Shown: positions 9,301 to 19,299 of the stretch, piece after piece
Numbering within the stretch: position 1 is the first letter of the stretch
Layout of the letters: each line of letters opens with the position of its first letter
Assembly: GCF_963082655.1 (NCBI RefSeq)
Contig: NC_081554.1
Span: 192,602,206-192,666,205, forward strand
Direction of reading: 5' to 3'
DNA from: Stomoxys calcitrans
Taxonomy: Eukaryota > Arthropoda > Insecta > Diptera > Muscidae
DNA: 64,000 nt
The notes under the pieces: model-generated
What the model saw: only the letters and a program-made list of their open reading frames with translations
What the model was told of the DNA's origin: nothing
Database searches by the model: none
Made by a program: the position numbers and the translations under genes

Positions 9301-12300
9301 CCGTCTGTCTGCTTGTTGAAATCACGCTACAGTAATTAAAAATTGAGATATTGGGCTGAAATTTTGCACAGATTCTTTCTTTGTCTATAAGCAAGTTAAG
9401 TTCGCATATGGACTATATCGGACTATATCTTGATATAGCCCCTATACAGAACGATCCGACGATTAAGTGTCTTAGGCCCATTAAAGCCACATTTATTATG
9501 CGAATTTGCTAAAATTTGGGACAGTGAGTTGTGCTGGGCTAATCGACATCCTTCTTCAATTTGGCTCAGATCGGTTCAGATTTGGATATAGCTGCCATAT
9601 AGACCGATCTCTCGATTAAAGTCTTGCGCCCATAAAAGGCGCATTTATTGTCCGATTTTGCCAGAATTTCGGACAGTGAGTTAAATTGGGCCCCTCGACA
9701 TCTTTCTGTAATATGGCTTAGATCTGTCTATATTCGAATATAGCTGTCATATAGACTGATCTCTCCATTTGAGGTTTTGAGCCCATAAAAAGCGCATTGT
9801 CGCTGAAATTTGAGACAGTGGGTTACGTTAGGCCCCTCGATATATTTCTACAATATGGCTCAGATCAGTCCGGATTTGGATATATCTGTCATATAGACCA
9901 ATCTCTCGATTTAAGGTTTTGGGCCCATAAAATAAGCATTTATTGTTCGATATAATTGAAATTCGGGACAGTGAGTTAGATTGGGCCCCTCGATATCTGT
10001 CTGTCAGATCGGTCCTCTATTTAAGGTTTTGGGGCCATAAAAGGCGCATTAATTGTCCGGTGTCGCCGAAATTTGGGACAGTGAGTTGTGTTATGCTCTT
10101 CGGAAACTTTCTGCAATTTGGCTCAGATCGGTCCAGATTTCGATATAGCTGCCATATAGGCCGATCTCTCGATTTAAGGTCTTGGGCCCATAAAAGGCGC
10201 AATTATTGTCCGATGTCGCTAAAATTTGGGACAGTGGGTTAAATTAGGCCCTTCGACATTCTTCTTCAATTTGGCTCAGATAGGTCCAAAGTTGGATATA
10301 GCTGCCATATAGACCGATCTCTCGATTTGAGGTCGTAGGCCCATAAAAGGCGCATTTATTATCCGTTGTCGCCGAAATTTGGTACAGTGAGTTGTGTAAG
10401 GGCCTTCTACATCCTTCTTTAATTTGCTCCAGATCGGTTCAGATTTGTATATGGCTGCCATATAGACCGATCTCTCGATTTGAGGTCTTGGGCCCATAAG
10501 AGGCGCATTTATTGTCCGATGTCGTCGAAATTTGGGACAGTGAGTTGTGTTAGGGCCTTCGACATCCTTCAACAATATGGCCGAGATCGGTTCAGACTTG
10601 GATATAGCTGCCATATAGACCGATCTCTCGATTTAAAGTCTTGGGTTCATGGAAGGCGCATTTATTGTCCGATGGCATTGAAATTTGGGACGGTGAGTTA
10701 AATTGGGCCGCTCGACATCTTTCTGCAATATGCCTCAGATCGGTTCAGATTTTGATATATCTGCCATATAGACCAATCTCTCGATTTAAGGTCTTGGGCT
10801 CATAAAAGGAGCATTTCTTATCCAATTTCGCCGAAATTTTGGACAGTGAGTTGTGTTTGGCCCTTCGATATTTTTCTTCAACTTGGCTCAGATCGGTTGA
10901 GATTTGGATATAGCTGCCATATAGACCGATCTCTCGATTTGAGGTTTTGGACCCTTAAAGGCGCATTTATTGTCCGATGTCGCCGATATTTGGGACAGTG
11001 AGTTGTGTTAGGCTCTTCGACATCCTTCTTCAATTTGGCCCAGATCGGTCCAAAGTTGGATATAGCTGCCATATAAACCGATCTCTCGATTTATGGTGTT
11101 GGGCCCATAAAAGGCGCATTTATTGTCCGATTTCACTGAAATTTGGTACAGTGACTTATGTTAGGCTTTTCGAAATTCGTGTCGGATATATTGAGTTGCC
11201 CAAAAAGTAATTGCGGATTTTTTAAAAGAAAGTAAATGCATTTTTAATAAAACTTTACACTTTACACTTTACTTTACACTTTTTTTCTAAAGCAAGCTAA
11301 AAGTAACAGCTGATAACTGACAGAAGAAATAATGCAATTACAGAGTCACAAGCTGCGAAAAAATTTGTCAACGCCGACTATATGAAAAATCCGCAATTAC
11401 TTTTTGGGCAACCAATAGTTCACATCGTTCTATATTTGGATATGGCTACCAAAAGACCAATATTTTGTTCTACGAACTTTAACAATGACTTGTTTATTAG
11501 ACGACGAGTGAATGTCCATGACGAATGTGGTGCAAATCGGACCATATTTCGATAAAGCTGCTATGGGGGCATTAATTATGTATTTTTCACCGTATTATGA
11601 CGAAATGTGGTTTACATATATACCCGAGGTGGTGGGTATGCAAAGTTCGGCCCGGCCGAACTTAACACCTTTTTACTTGTTTAATAATAAAATATTTAAA
11701 TTCTTAACTTTATATTTAAATTTTTTTGTTTTATTTAGGATGAGTTGGAGAGTATGTTTTACAAATCCCTAATCAATCATCGTTATATGTTTGAAAACTG
11801 TCAGGCCGAATGCCAACAGGAATATTTGTTGAAATTTTGCAATTGCACTGTGGATATATTTTTTCCACCAGATAAGTACAGAGCATGTCGTTTGAGCGAC
11901 TTGCCTTGCTTATATAAACATAATGGTAAGAACGATTTTAAAGAACACTTTCAACCAAATCACCACCACCTTTACTTCTCAAGTCTAACTTCTCTGTTTT
12001 GTAGATTTTTTACAAGTTTTCGAACAACTGGGCGAGCATGAATATGTAACCCAACATGTAAAGGGCATGGCTTGTCCCTGCTTTTACAATTGCAAATCCT
12101 TGAGTTACTTTACGGATATTCGACAAGAAAATTTGGGAAATAAAGCTGAGTTGGAGGCTAATGAAACCGAAATTCGATTGGAGGTTTACTTTTTATGGGA
12201 AACCATAAAACTGTATGAGACCACAGCAGTTTATACCCTAATTGACTTGATGGGTATTGGAGAAAAAAACATCCTAAAAAAACATTTGTAAATAATTTTT

Positions 12301-12539
12301 TAAAAAATTTTCTTCCAGCTTCCTTGGGCGGCTTGGCCAGCCTTTGCATTGGTTGCTCTCTAGTGGGAGTCATGGAGTTGTTATATTTTTTGTTCTTGAA
12401 TGTACCAAAGCGTATAGTTTTATGTTCCATAGCTGCGAGGCGTGTCAAAAGTATTCCCAAGAAAATGGTGAAAACAAAGAAGGTTTTGTTTCACAAGATT
12501 ACGCCGGCAATGCCCTTAAATAAGCGTCGCAGTGCCTGA
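6201..12539 (+). CDS. pickpocket-family DEG/ENaC sodium channel, complete gene
   Basis: A degenerin/ENaC channel subunit, expected as a trimeric plasma-membrane cation channel. Exons are 6201-6346, 6401-7055, 7117-7266, 11739-11925, 12005-12253 and 12319-12539, giving 535 codons, a normal length for the family. All borders are AG/GT. Residues about 29-49 hold the N-terminal STVHG motif, followed by TM1 (50-67). The post-TM1 FPEIIICNKNR motif is at 95-105. The cysteine-rich domain includes C338, C342, C351 and C353, then a CPC...C cluster. TM2 (about 463-490) has G474-C475-S476 at the selectivity filter, followed by a basic tail. The ATG at 6201 is the first in-frame start after a TGA at 6177. 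Introns are 54-79 bp except the fourth (4.5 kb), which is filled by nested transposons. The gene is a tandem paralogue of the one at 299-1054. The orthologue name is not determinable here. Confidence 0.95.
6401..7055 (+). CDS. pickpocket gene 2, exon 2 (TM1 and finger/thumb ectodomain)
   Basis: The exon opens after TTGCTTTCAG with TM1 (LLFIIGFVTACLVF) and contains FPEIIICNKNR. It ends before donor GTAAAT in phase 0. The ectodomain cysteines CQEIFSEC and YDCCDIF are visible. Confidence 0.93.
7117..7266 (+). CDS. pickpocket gene 2, exon 3
   Basis: Fifty codons, phase 0 on both sides, reading MMLVEPYVWSYIGNEIGVN to RKCVFE, before donor GTAATG. The counterpart exon of gene 1 must lie left of the window. 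Confidence 0.9.
7666..7683. repeat. homopolymer, 18 G
   Basis: A run of 18 G follows GGGTCCAAGTAACT inside the Helitron. The related block at 3601-3650 has an 18-C run at the matching place. Confidence 0.95.
8440..9165 (-). mobile_element. SINE-derived sequence in the Helitron 3' region
   Basis: Two partial SINE stretches are visible: TGAGTGCAATCCGATTCC to CAATGATAAGGCGCCTCC (about 8440-8490), and the fuller one from about 8960 (ATCAGTGCTTTCCGATTG, CGACACCTCTTTGGG, GTCGCCAACATTAAGAGG, TCTCGCCAGGATTCGAACGC) to about 9160. Helitron internal sequence lies between them. Confidence 0.6.
11191..11415. mobile_element. mariner-type MITE
   Basis: The terminal inverted repeats TTGAGTTGCCCAAAAAGTAA and their complement end in TGGGCAACCAA. 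The element is flanked by TA on both sides (11189-11190 and 11416-11417), the mariner target. The internal AAGTAATTGCGGATTTTT is typical of mariner ends. Length is 225 bp and there is no transposase frame. It has a small internal ACTTTACACTTT expansion absent from the other three copies. Confidence 0.9.
11739..11925 (+). CDS. pickpocket gene 2, exon 4 (cysteine-rich segment)
   Basis: After TTTATTTAG the frame reads DELESMFYKS to CRLSDLPCLYKHN, 62 codons plus one base, before donor GTAAGA. It is clearly homologous to exon 299-488 of gene 1, one codon shorter in the FFPP-x-YRAC loop. Confidence 0.93.
12005..12253 (+). CDS. pickpocket gene 2, exon 5 (palm domain)
   Basis: The acceptor is TTTTGTAG and the donor GTATTG. 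It reads DFLQVFEQLGEHEYV to YTLIDLMG, with ACPCFYNCKS, and joins in phase 1 on both sides. Confidence 0.93.
12319..12539 (+). CDS. pickpocket gene 2, exon 6 (TM2 and tail)
   Basis: After TTCTTCCAG the frame reads ASLGGLASLCIGCSLVG, with the G-C-S filter. It continues into a basic tail rich in Lys and Arg and ends at TGA 12537-12539. Confidence 0.93.
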
Positions 12540-12769
12540 ACTCAAAGGCCTTAGGCAAAGCTGTTATTACATCCCCTATAATGTCCTTTTAAAATACAAA
12601 GAAGGAAATACTGCAGTTTTGCACTCTTGACAGGGAAGATAGCAAGGCCAGGCTTTTGTTGCAGAAAATAAAAAAAATAACCACAGAAACTTCTAAATGT
12701 CCAAAACATTTATGGTTTTGTGGACTTCGTTTGTTCTTGTTTTTGGTTTTTTGCCTTAAAAAACTTAAC

Positions 12770-12775
12770 AATAAA
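12770..12775 (+). terminator. candidate polyadenylation signal of pickpocket gene 2
   Basis: AATAAA lies 231 bases after the stop codon, followed by a T-rich stretch. It is the first canonical hexamer downstream. Confidence 0.45.
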
Positions 12776-13284
12776 ATTGTGAACTTTGCTAAGGATTTTT
12801 CTCTCGTTTTATTTTTCTGAGAGATTTTCTTTTTCCCATTTTCATTTAGTTACAGTTGTCATTAACAGCGCTTTTCAAGTACTTAAGGAGGGATAGTAGA
12901 AGAGCTTTTGTTTTCAAGTATCTGCTGGTTTGTATTTCCTCAAGTTCAGTTGTTAAAAAACCACTTATGTCGAGGTCATAGCCCTTAGGTTAAATAAGAG
13001 TTTGTATTTGTAATATTTGTATTATTTTCATAGTGAATAAAAAGGCAAGGATGCTGTAAACAAATAGGGCCGAACTTGGGATTCATACTATCTTGGATAC
13101 ATATTTGGTAGATACCCTGTGAAAAATTCCCCATATATGAACCGATATCAGCTTTTTCAATATATGGTCCGATCTGGAGTAAACTCGTTATGAACGTCGA
13201 GGGATTTAACACAACTGGCTCTTCCAAATAAATGGAGCTTGTACGAGTTTAAGCACGTAAATCGGCAGATTTGTCTATATGGCA
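12776..13284. repeat. intergenic spacer with DINE-1-like remnant
   Basis: Around 13040-13210 there is a decayed 3' end of a DINE-1-like element (AAAAAGGCAAGGATGCTG, GGGCCGAACTTGGGATTC, ATATATGAACCGATATCAG, TATATGGTCCGATCTGG). I see nothing else. Confidence 0.45.
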
Positions 13285-13585
13285 ATTTTTTCTCATGAAT
13301 ATTCCATTAAGAATTGGGACAAACTTCTCACAAATCAATGAGTGCTGTCCGATTTAAGCTCAATGATAAAGGACCTCCTTTTTATAACCGAGTCCGAACG
13401 GCGTGCCGCAGAGCGACACCTCTTTGGAGAAAAGTTTTTACATGGCAAATTACCCCACAAATGTCGCCAGCATCAGGAGGGGATAACCACCGCTGAAAAA
13501 TTTTCAGATGTTCCTGTCAGGGTTCGGACCCAGGCGTTCAGCGTCATAGGCGGACATGCTAACCTCTGCGCTACGGTGGCTTCCT
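13285..13585 (-). mobile_element. tRNA-derived SINE, near full length
   Basis: Read on the minus strand it starts with a tRNA-like head: A-box TAGCGCAGAGG within GCCACCGTAGCGCAGAGGTT, and B-box region GGTCCGAACCC. A body of about 220 bp follows (GGTGGTTATCCCC, ATGCTGGCGACATTTGTG, GAGGTGTCGC, CCGTTCGGACTCGG, AAAAAGGAGGTCC, ATCATTGAGCTTAAA, CATTGATTTGTGAG, GGAATATTCATGAG). These are the pol III internal promoter elements of a SINE. It is the best-preserved copy in the window. The family is widespread in higher Diptera, by memory only. Confidence 0.8.
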
Positions 13586-13923
13586 GCTCTCCGGTGGTCT
13601 ATGTGGCAGCTACATGATATGATTCGATCTGCATTCTCTGTACCAAATTCCACTACGCCATTTATGCATGAAAGTTGGTCTGTTGGCTGATATATTTGCA
13701 ATGAACTCTTCACTGTTGGATAGCAATAAACCACTCCCCTCAATCGAAATTTTTCCAATGTCATAGAGTTAAAAGGGTTCTTGGGAATCTCGACGTAAAT
13801 AAATCCCCGGGCCCGGATGGCATATCAACACTTGTCTTGCGCAAGTGTTCTTCGAAGCTTGCTCTTTCATTATGCAACCTTTTCAACCTTGCCGGGAGTC
13901 TTCCCGGCGCGTTGGAAGGTTGC

Positions 13924-14107
13924 GAACGTTCAGCCAATACCCCAAAAGGATTAGGCGAACAACCCTGCGAATTACCGGCCAATTGCGATATGCTTCGCTC
14001 TCTCCAAGGTTATTGGATGAACGTCCAGTCAATACCCAAGAAGGGTTAGGCGAACAACCCTGCAAATTAACGGCCAATTGCGATGTGCTCCGCTCTCTCC
14101 AAGGTTA
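13924..14107 (+). repeat. direct duplication of about 93 bp inside the non-LTR relic
   Basis: The block AACGTTCAGCCAATACCCC ... CTCTCTCCAAGGTTAT is repeated from about 14017 as AACGTCCAGTCAATACCCA ... CTCTCTCCAAGGTTAT. It encodes the reverse-transcriptase segment around PKKGLGEQP. The copies differ at several bases, so the duplication is not recent. Confidence 0.85.
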
Positions 14108-14589
14108 TGTAGAGCATGGTTAATCTCCACCTTGTGAGAAATTTAGAGTCTAATGGCCTTCTTAGCGACCAAAAGTATGAGTTCCTCAGAAATCGCTATA
14201 CGGGAGACCTCATGGCTTTTCTGTCGGAACGTTGGAGTAGCTCCATCCACCAGTTTGGTGATGAAAAGGTTGTGGTTTGGGATATCTCCAAGGCATTTGA
14301 TAGGGTCTAGCCGGGCACTACCAACAAAGCTTGTCGCATTTTTTTGTCGAAGAAAGTCTGCTTCGATTTTTTCAAGCCTTCTCAGAGATCGCACTATACG
14401 AGTCGTTACGGAGGGTTCTCATCCAATGAGCATACATTGACCGCAAGTGAACCCCAAGGCTCCGTCATTTCTCCTTCTCTTTTTCTTGTTTTCATCAACG
14501 ATCTGTTGAGTCACCATCGAATCCAATCTACTACTCATTTACGGATGACAATAATCTCAGTCATTCGTACTCATTCGACTATAGGACGA

Positions 14590-14775
14590 GTCGGGTTATC
14601 GATGATACACTCAGCCAGGATTTTTAGGCCATTTCTAGCATTTCTAGACAAGAGGCGGGTTATCGATTATACACTCTGTCAGGATTTTTTTTTTTGGCCA
14701 CTTCTAGCATTTCTAGACAGGAGGCGGGTAATCGATGATACACTCTGTCAGGATTTGTTGGCCATTTCTGAGTGG
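14590..14775 (+). repeat. three tandem copies of a 70-bp block in the non-LTR relic
   Basis: Each copy contains CGGGTTATCGATGATACACT (or close), CAGGATTT, a T-run or TTGG, and CCATTTCTAGCATTTCTAGA. The second copy carries a 10-T expansion. The block replaces the catalytic region of the reverse transcriptase. Confidence 0.85.
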
Positions 14776-15499
14776 GATCGAATGAATCGAGTAGATTTCA
14801 AAGTACGAAAGACTCAGTGCTGTTTGTTGTCACACAAACGATTCGTTGACCCATTTCGATCATCTCTGTCTATCAACGGTATGTTGAGCCATCAGAAGCT
14901 CTTGATGTTCTGGGCATGAAAATAGAAAGGGATGTCCGTTGTGCTAAACATATGTTTGAAATGTCGAAAGCAGCATTCAAGTGCCTAGGCTTCCTTAAAA
15001 GGTGTAAGAATGTCTTCACTCCTTGTGATCTTCTTAATATCCATAACACTTTTATAAGGCACAACTCACATGTATGAGCTGGAGCTTCAAAATCATGCTT
15101 GGAGCTACTGGACCGTATACAGAGGAGAGCAAGGGCGTTGATTGGGGGCAGTAGGGTATACAACTCTATTGCCTCCCTTGAACATCCTCGCAATGTGGGT
15201 TGTTTGGCGCTGTTCTATCGGTACTTTCATGCTGCGTGTTAATCTGATATTCGTCTTCTTATTCCTGATGTAAGGATGTTTGTCAGAAATACTAGACATT
15301 CCAGGAACTCACGCCCGTTTACAATTGATTGGTCAGCGGATCATACTATGTATTGCAGAGAGAATTCTTATTTCGCCCGAAACGTTCGTATGTGGAATCG
15401 ATTTCCCACTATGACCTCCAGAGATTTAAGACAAATGTTAATAAACACTACATTTTCCTTGCTCGCGTATAGACTGGACTCCTGATTTGATTTTTTTAA

Positions 15500-16760
15500 G
15501 GATGTGATAATGCTTTGCTGAATACACATTTCGTCACTTATGTCGGGCTTACAATTCGCATCATCGACTGATATTTGGGTCAGTTTCGATTGCTTAGTCC
15601 ATCTTCCGTATGCTTCTGCTTCTGCCACTTTCTTGTAATCTCTTCTCTTATTTCATTTCTGTAGTCCTGCGGAGGTTCATTGTTGTTCACTTTCGCCTTG
15701 AAAACCGCAGTGAGTTCCAGAGCAGGAACGCTAGACCAGGTCTAGCGGTGATATTCCTGCACTGCATCAGCCAAACGGTTCGATACGCCGATGCTACACT
15801 TAGTGCAGTGGTTCGCTGAACACTGATCAGTTGTAGTCCCCTGTGCCTAACATGGAGGCTATCTGCCCAGATCTCGCACCCGTATTAGAGAATGCTGTTA
15901 CAATTTGCCATTAAAGATTTTTTCTTTTTGGATAGTGGCTCTCCTATATTTGCCATAAGTCTGCTCGATTGGGCCGTGATACCGGTCGCTGCTTGAGCAG
16001 ATAATTTTATTAGCGGACCGAATGCCAGTTTGAAATCCAGTCGAATCCCGGGGTAATTTAGCTCCTTTCTTGTCGTGATGATTACGTTGTCGACTCGAAT
16101 ATCTATTTCCCTGGGGGATTCTCCGTTAGGTTAGCGGAACTAATTAAGTGTTGTATTGTGTGGCCGACTTTAGTCAGCGTTCGTACAGACAGTCACTCGA
16201 GCGGATCATGACCTGCGTTAGCTTACGCAGTATCTCTTTCGTGTTTCTCGCCAGTATGACTGCCACAACGTCATCGGTGTAGTCTATGAGGAAGATATCG
16301 TCAGGCAATTCCATCCTTAGGATGTCATCGCAGCTGATGTTCCATAGGTCCGGGCACAAGATGAATTCTTGAGCTGCATTGACGTTATCTGCAATCTCTT
16401 TGTTCCAGAACTCGAGTCATAGACCAAAGTTCTATCTCTAAGGTATTCAGGTCCCTGGTATTTTAAACTTCCTTCATAGGGCGTCTATCACGTCTTTCTA
16501 CCTACGACTATTAAAAGCGTTCCACACGTCAAGCGTTGCTAAAATGGTCTGCTGTGTTGATTTTTTCTCGTCCACGTGGAAACTCGTCGACACCATCTTT
16601 TGGTAGATTTGAAATTTTAAGCACCTAAAATGCGTATTTAATGGCTTATGTTGCTGAATATACAATATACTCATCCCAGTCCATACTATAATATAGCTAC
16701 CATTTAAAAGGATCGATCTCCAGATAAAACATCGTAGGCTTAAAAAATTTAACATATCGA
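15500..16760 (-). pseudogene. second non-LTR retrotransposon relic (R1-like), minus strand
   Basis: On the minus strand, fragments appear in the order expected for an R1-clade reverse transcriptase: ILATLDVWNAFNS (about 16505-16560), PDLWNISCDDILRMELPDD and IDYTDDVVAVILA (16220-16359), then SASYRTVS-like and a C-terminal REEITRKWQ segment (about 15620-15800). The catalytic Y-A-D-D is YTDD here. The frame is broken repeatedly, so this is inactive. It faces the relic at 13590-15490 tail to tail. Confidence 0.75.
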
Positions 16761-18607
16761 ATTGGTCCTCATAGGTCCAACTTCAGGTGTAGGTCCCATA
16801 CTAACGTACCCACATTTTTGTCACTTTTTGTTTAAAATTTGGGAAGCGACATTTTTTCGGCATGGCAAAGTATATTCCAACCTAAGGACGAATCGATCAA
16901 TATTTTATAGAAGCTTCCACATAAGGGTACATTTCACAAATAGAGCGAAGTCTAGATGGAATTTAGAATAGATGGTCTCCGATTTAAGCAATGTTTAATT
17001 CATCGTTGGAAAGGTATGAACGTTTCCTTTAAAATATATTTCATATACATAGTTCCTTAGAAAGTTTAGCTGCAGCTTTAAGTGTTTTATCTACAAAAGT
17101 ATATAGTCCAAATATATATTGTACAATAAATCGCGATATTTAATAATTTGAACATGTGAACACTCTTTAACATTGATTGCAATGTTATTGTAGCATAGAC
17201 AATAACTATGCAATTAAACATACTGTGATGTAGAGGCTAGCAAATATGCGTTTTTATTTGGCACGTTCATTCATACGGCTCTAATAACTTTTAGGAAATA
17301 TCACACTTGATTAGTTAAAATTTCTCGTGAAAATACCCCTTACCTAACAAATTCCAGATACAAATACCATAAAAAAATATTGAAAGCTTATAATTTTAAA
17401 TATTTAATGTTTGAAAATATTAAATGCTCTACTAAAATGCACAATGGTGTTTAGAAACTGAATTATCTAGCGTTATAAAATCTCCGTTGGGAACAAGTAA
17501 AGGACTATTTCTGTTCTTGTTTGAAAGCGCAACAGTTGTATCTCCATATTGCAGATAATACTGTGAATTACATGTTAAACTTATTAACGACATCCATAAA
17601 CGCAACAGTTTTATCTCCAAATTGCAGATAATACTGTGCTTATTATCTTATTACCGACTTGCAAACATTTTGTATGGTGTGATAACACTGTGCTTAGTAC
17701 AGGTTTATCACTCGTTTTACTGCCTTATTCACAAATTTATCATAATCCTATTGGTTTGAAAGCAGCTGGTCTGTTAATGCTTTGGCAACTGGCTGGTTCC
17801 CATCATACGGAATGGATAGTGAACCAACCCCGTATTTTATGAAAACAATATCGTATGGTATTGATTAGGCGCTTTACATCGTCCATACAACACTGTATTG
17901 TTTAAAAAAAATGAGTTAAAATACTTTCGATGTAGTATGCTATCAACTTTTATTTGGGTGTTAATGGCATATATTTACACTGGTGGTGGAGAACACTCGT
18001 GGTGGATAATTTACATACAGTTCAGCAATTAACAAAAGTGTTTTAAGTTTTTCATGCTAAATAAGATAATATTAATTTATATCCAATGGTTCTAAGATCT
18101 TTACCTATCTAGTTACCCACAGTATTTATAGGAAACCAGGTGAATAGTATACATTTACAATTTATATGAGTTCTTCAAATTACACCCATCCAATTTGCTT
18201 CTTTTAAGAACTCACACACAATAATTGAAGTTTTCATAGAAATGGGTATTTTGCTTGTTAAATATCAAAATTATATTGCAAACTTCTAATCGACAACAAA
18301 ACATTGCCTGAGTGTTGGTAACATTGTGTTTTGGCCAGAGGCTTCACTAATTGCACTGCTTAATCTACAATTCTGCGATAAGGCCATACATTTTTTTGCA
18401 GAAGATTAACAGCATTACCTATGGTAATGTAATACTTTTCCAGTGAGAATCATATGATTGGTTTATTGAAGTACATAAGTATGTATGAGTGTACATCAAC
18501 GACACTTTATGCTTTGCGAACAGTTCGACTGCCTCAACAACAAGCTAGAAGTAAATAAATTAACCATTTTTATGTGTGGACCACACTGTGTGGGGTTTGA
18601 TAGAATA
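16761..18607. other. unassigned AT-rich stretch with a 72-bp tandem duplication
   Basis: No gene is recognised. A block starting CGCAACAGTT and ending GCAGATAATACTGTG occurs at 17529-17567 and again at 17601-17638. Related GATAATAC words recur near 21130-21240. Confidence 0.4.
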
Positions 18608-19298
18608 GCAAGTAAAAGCGTGCTAAGTTTGGCAGGGCCGAATCTTGGGAACCCACCATTATGGATTCTGCTAAAAATTTGTGCAAAATAAATTCAGTTT
18701 AAGGGCCTAATCTTATTAAATCTCTAGGAACCAAACAAAGATGATCAAAATATCGGTTTATATGGTAGCTATATCAGGTTATAGACCGATTTGGACCGTA
18801 CTAGGCACCGTTGTTGAAAGTCCTAAACGAACATTACATGCCAAATTTCAGCCAAATCGGACAAAAATAGCGGCTTGTAAGGGCTCAAGAAGTCAAATCG
18901 GGAAATCGGTTAATATGGGAGCTTTATCATGTTCTTAACCGATTTGAACCATACTTGGCACAGTTGTTGAGAATCATAACAGAACACCATGTGCAAAATT
19001 TCAGCTAAAATCGGATGAAAATTGCGGCTTCCAAGGGCTCAAGAAGTAAAATCGGGAGATCAGTTTATATGGGACCTATATCAGGTTGTGGACCGCTTTA
19101 GACTGTACTAGGAAATTGTAACAGAACGCTTTGTGCAAAATTTCAGACCAAAGGGATGAATATTAAGACTTTCAGGTGCTCAAGAAGTCAAATCGGGAGA
19201 TCGGATTATATGGGAGTTACATCAGGTTATAGACCGTATTTGGCACAGTTGTTGGAAGACATAACAGAGCACTATATAGTCCCAATAGTCGCAATAGA
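18608..19298 (-). mobile_element. DINE-1-like element fragment (minus), type C monomers
   Basis: Opens with AGTAAAAGCGTGCTAAGTTT and GCCGAATCTTGGGAACCCACC, the minus-strand 3' end. Monomers of about 150 bp follow (GGTTTATATGGTAGCTATAT, GGACCGTACTAGGCACC, AAATTTCAGCCAAATCGGA, GGCTCAAGAAGTCAAATCGG). The 5' end is missing; it abuts the palindrome at 19300. Confidence 0.75.
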
Positions 19299-19299
19299 G

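Larger units (their letters stand above)
7284..11682 (+). mobile_element. DINE-1-like (Helentron-type) element, interrupted by a Helitron and a MITE
   Basis: The 5' end is TTTTTATACCCACCACCG, with CGTTTGCAACACATCGAAAT and CGATCCTA. It resumes at 9248 with TAAAGT, AATCAGCG, GACGATCTAGCCAT and CCGTCTGTCTG. A series of monomers of about 140-155 bp follows (type A: GATATAGCTGCCATATAGACC, CCCATAAAAGGCGCA, GGGACAGTGAGTTG). It ends with GGTGGTGGGTA, a palindrome with arms AAGTTCGGCC and GGCCGAACTT around one C (11643-11663), and TTTTTACTTGTTT. An inverted short repeat (ACCCACCACC / GGTGGTGGGT), central tandem repeats and a GC-rich 3' hairpin are the known layout of DINE-1/INE-1 Helentrons. Confidence 0.8.
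7267..11738. other. expanded fourth intron of pickpocket gene 2
   Basis: The intron is 4472 bp, whereas the other introns of this gene are 54-79 bp. The excess is a DINE-1-like element (7284-11682) interrupted by a Helitron (7369-9247) and a mariner MITE (11191-11415). Confidence 0.9.
13590..15490 (+). pseudogene. non-LTR retrotransposon relic, reverse transcriptase and C-terminal region
   Basis: Broken frames on the plus strand give, in order: a LDVNKSPGPDGIS reverse-transcriptase motif (about 13785-13825), LVRNLESNGLLSDQKY and VVVWDISKAFDRV (about 14125-14310), PQGSVISPSLFLVFINDLL (about 14450-14510), GMKIERDVRCAKHMFEMSKA (about 14915-14970), and a terminal NSYFARNVRMWNRFPTM ... LLAYRLDS ending at 15485. 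This is a Jockey/I-type ORF2 (strand-transferring reverse transcriptase), now inactive through frameshifts, stops and internal duplications. The catalytic FADD region is not intact (LRMTIISVI at about 14540). The endonuclease half and ORF1 are missing. The exact clade is not assignable by eye. Confidence 0.85.

Noticed and set aside
9943..11210. Overlapping ORFs with MAAISKSEPI- or SCHIDRSLDL-type repeats, also seen at 33, 38.8, 43 and 63 kb
   Set aside because: They are translations of the DINE-1-like monomer (TATAGCTGCCATATAGACC gives such residues in either strand). Recurrence reflects the repeat, not a protein family.
13285..13585. Functional tRNA gene
   Set aside because: A- and B-box motifs are present, but the acceptor and T stems do not pair properly and a SINE body follows, so it is a tRNA-derived SINE.
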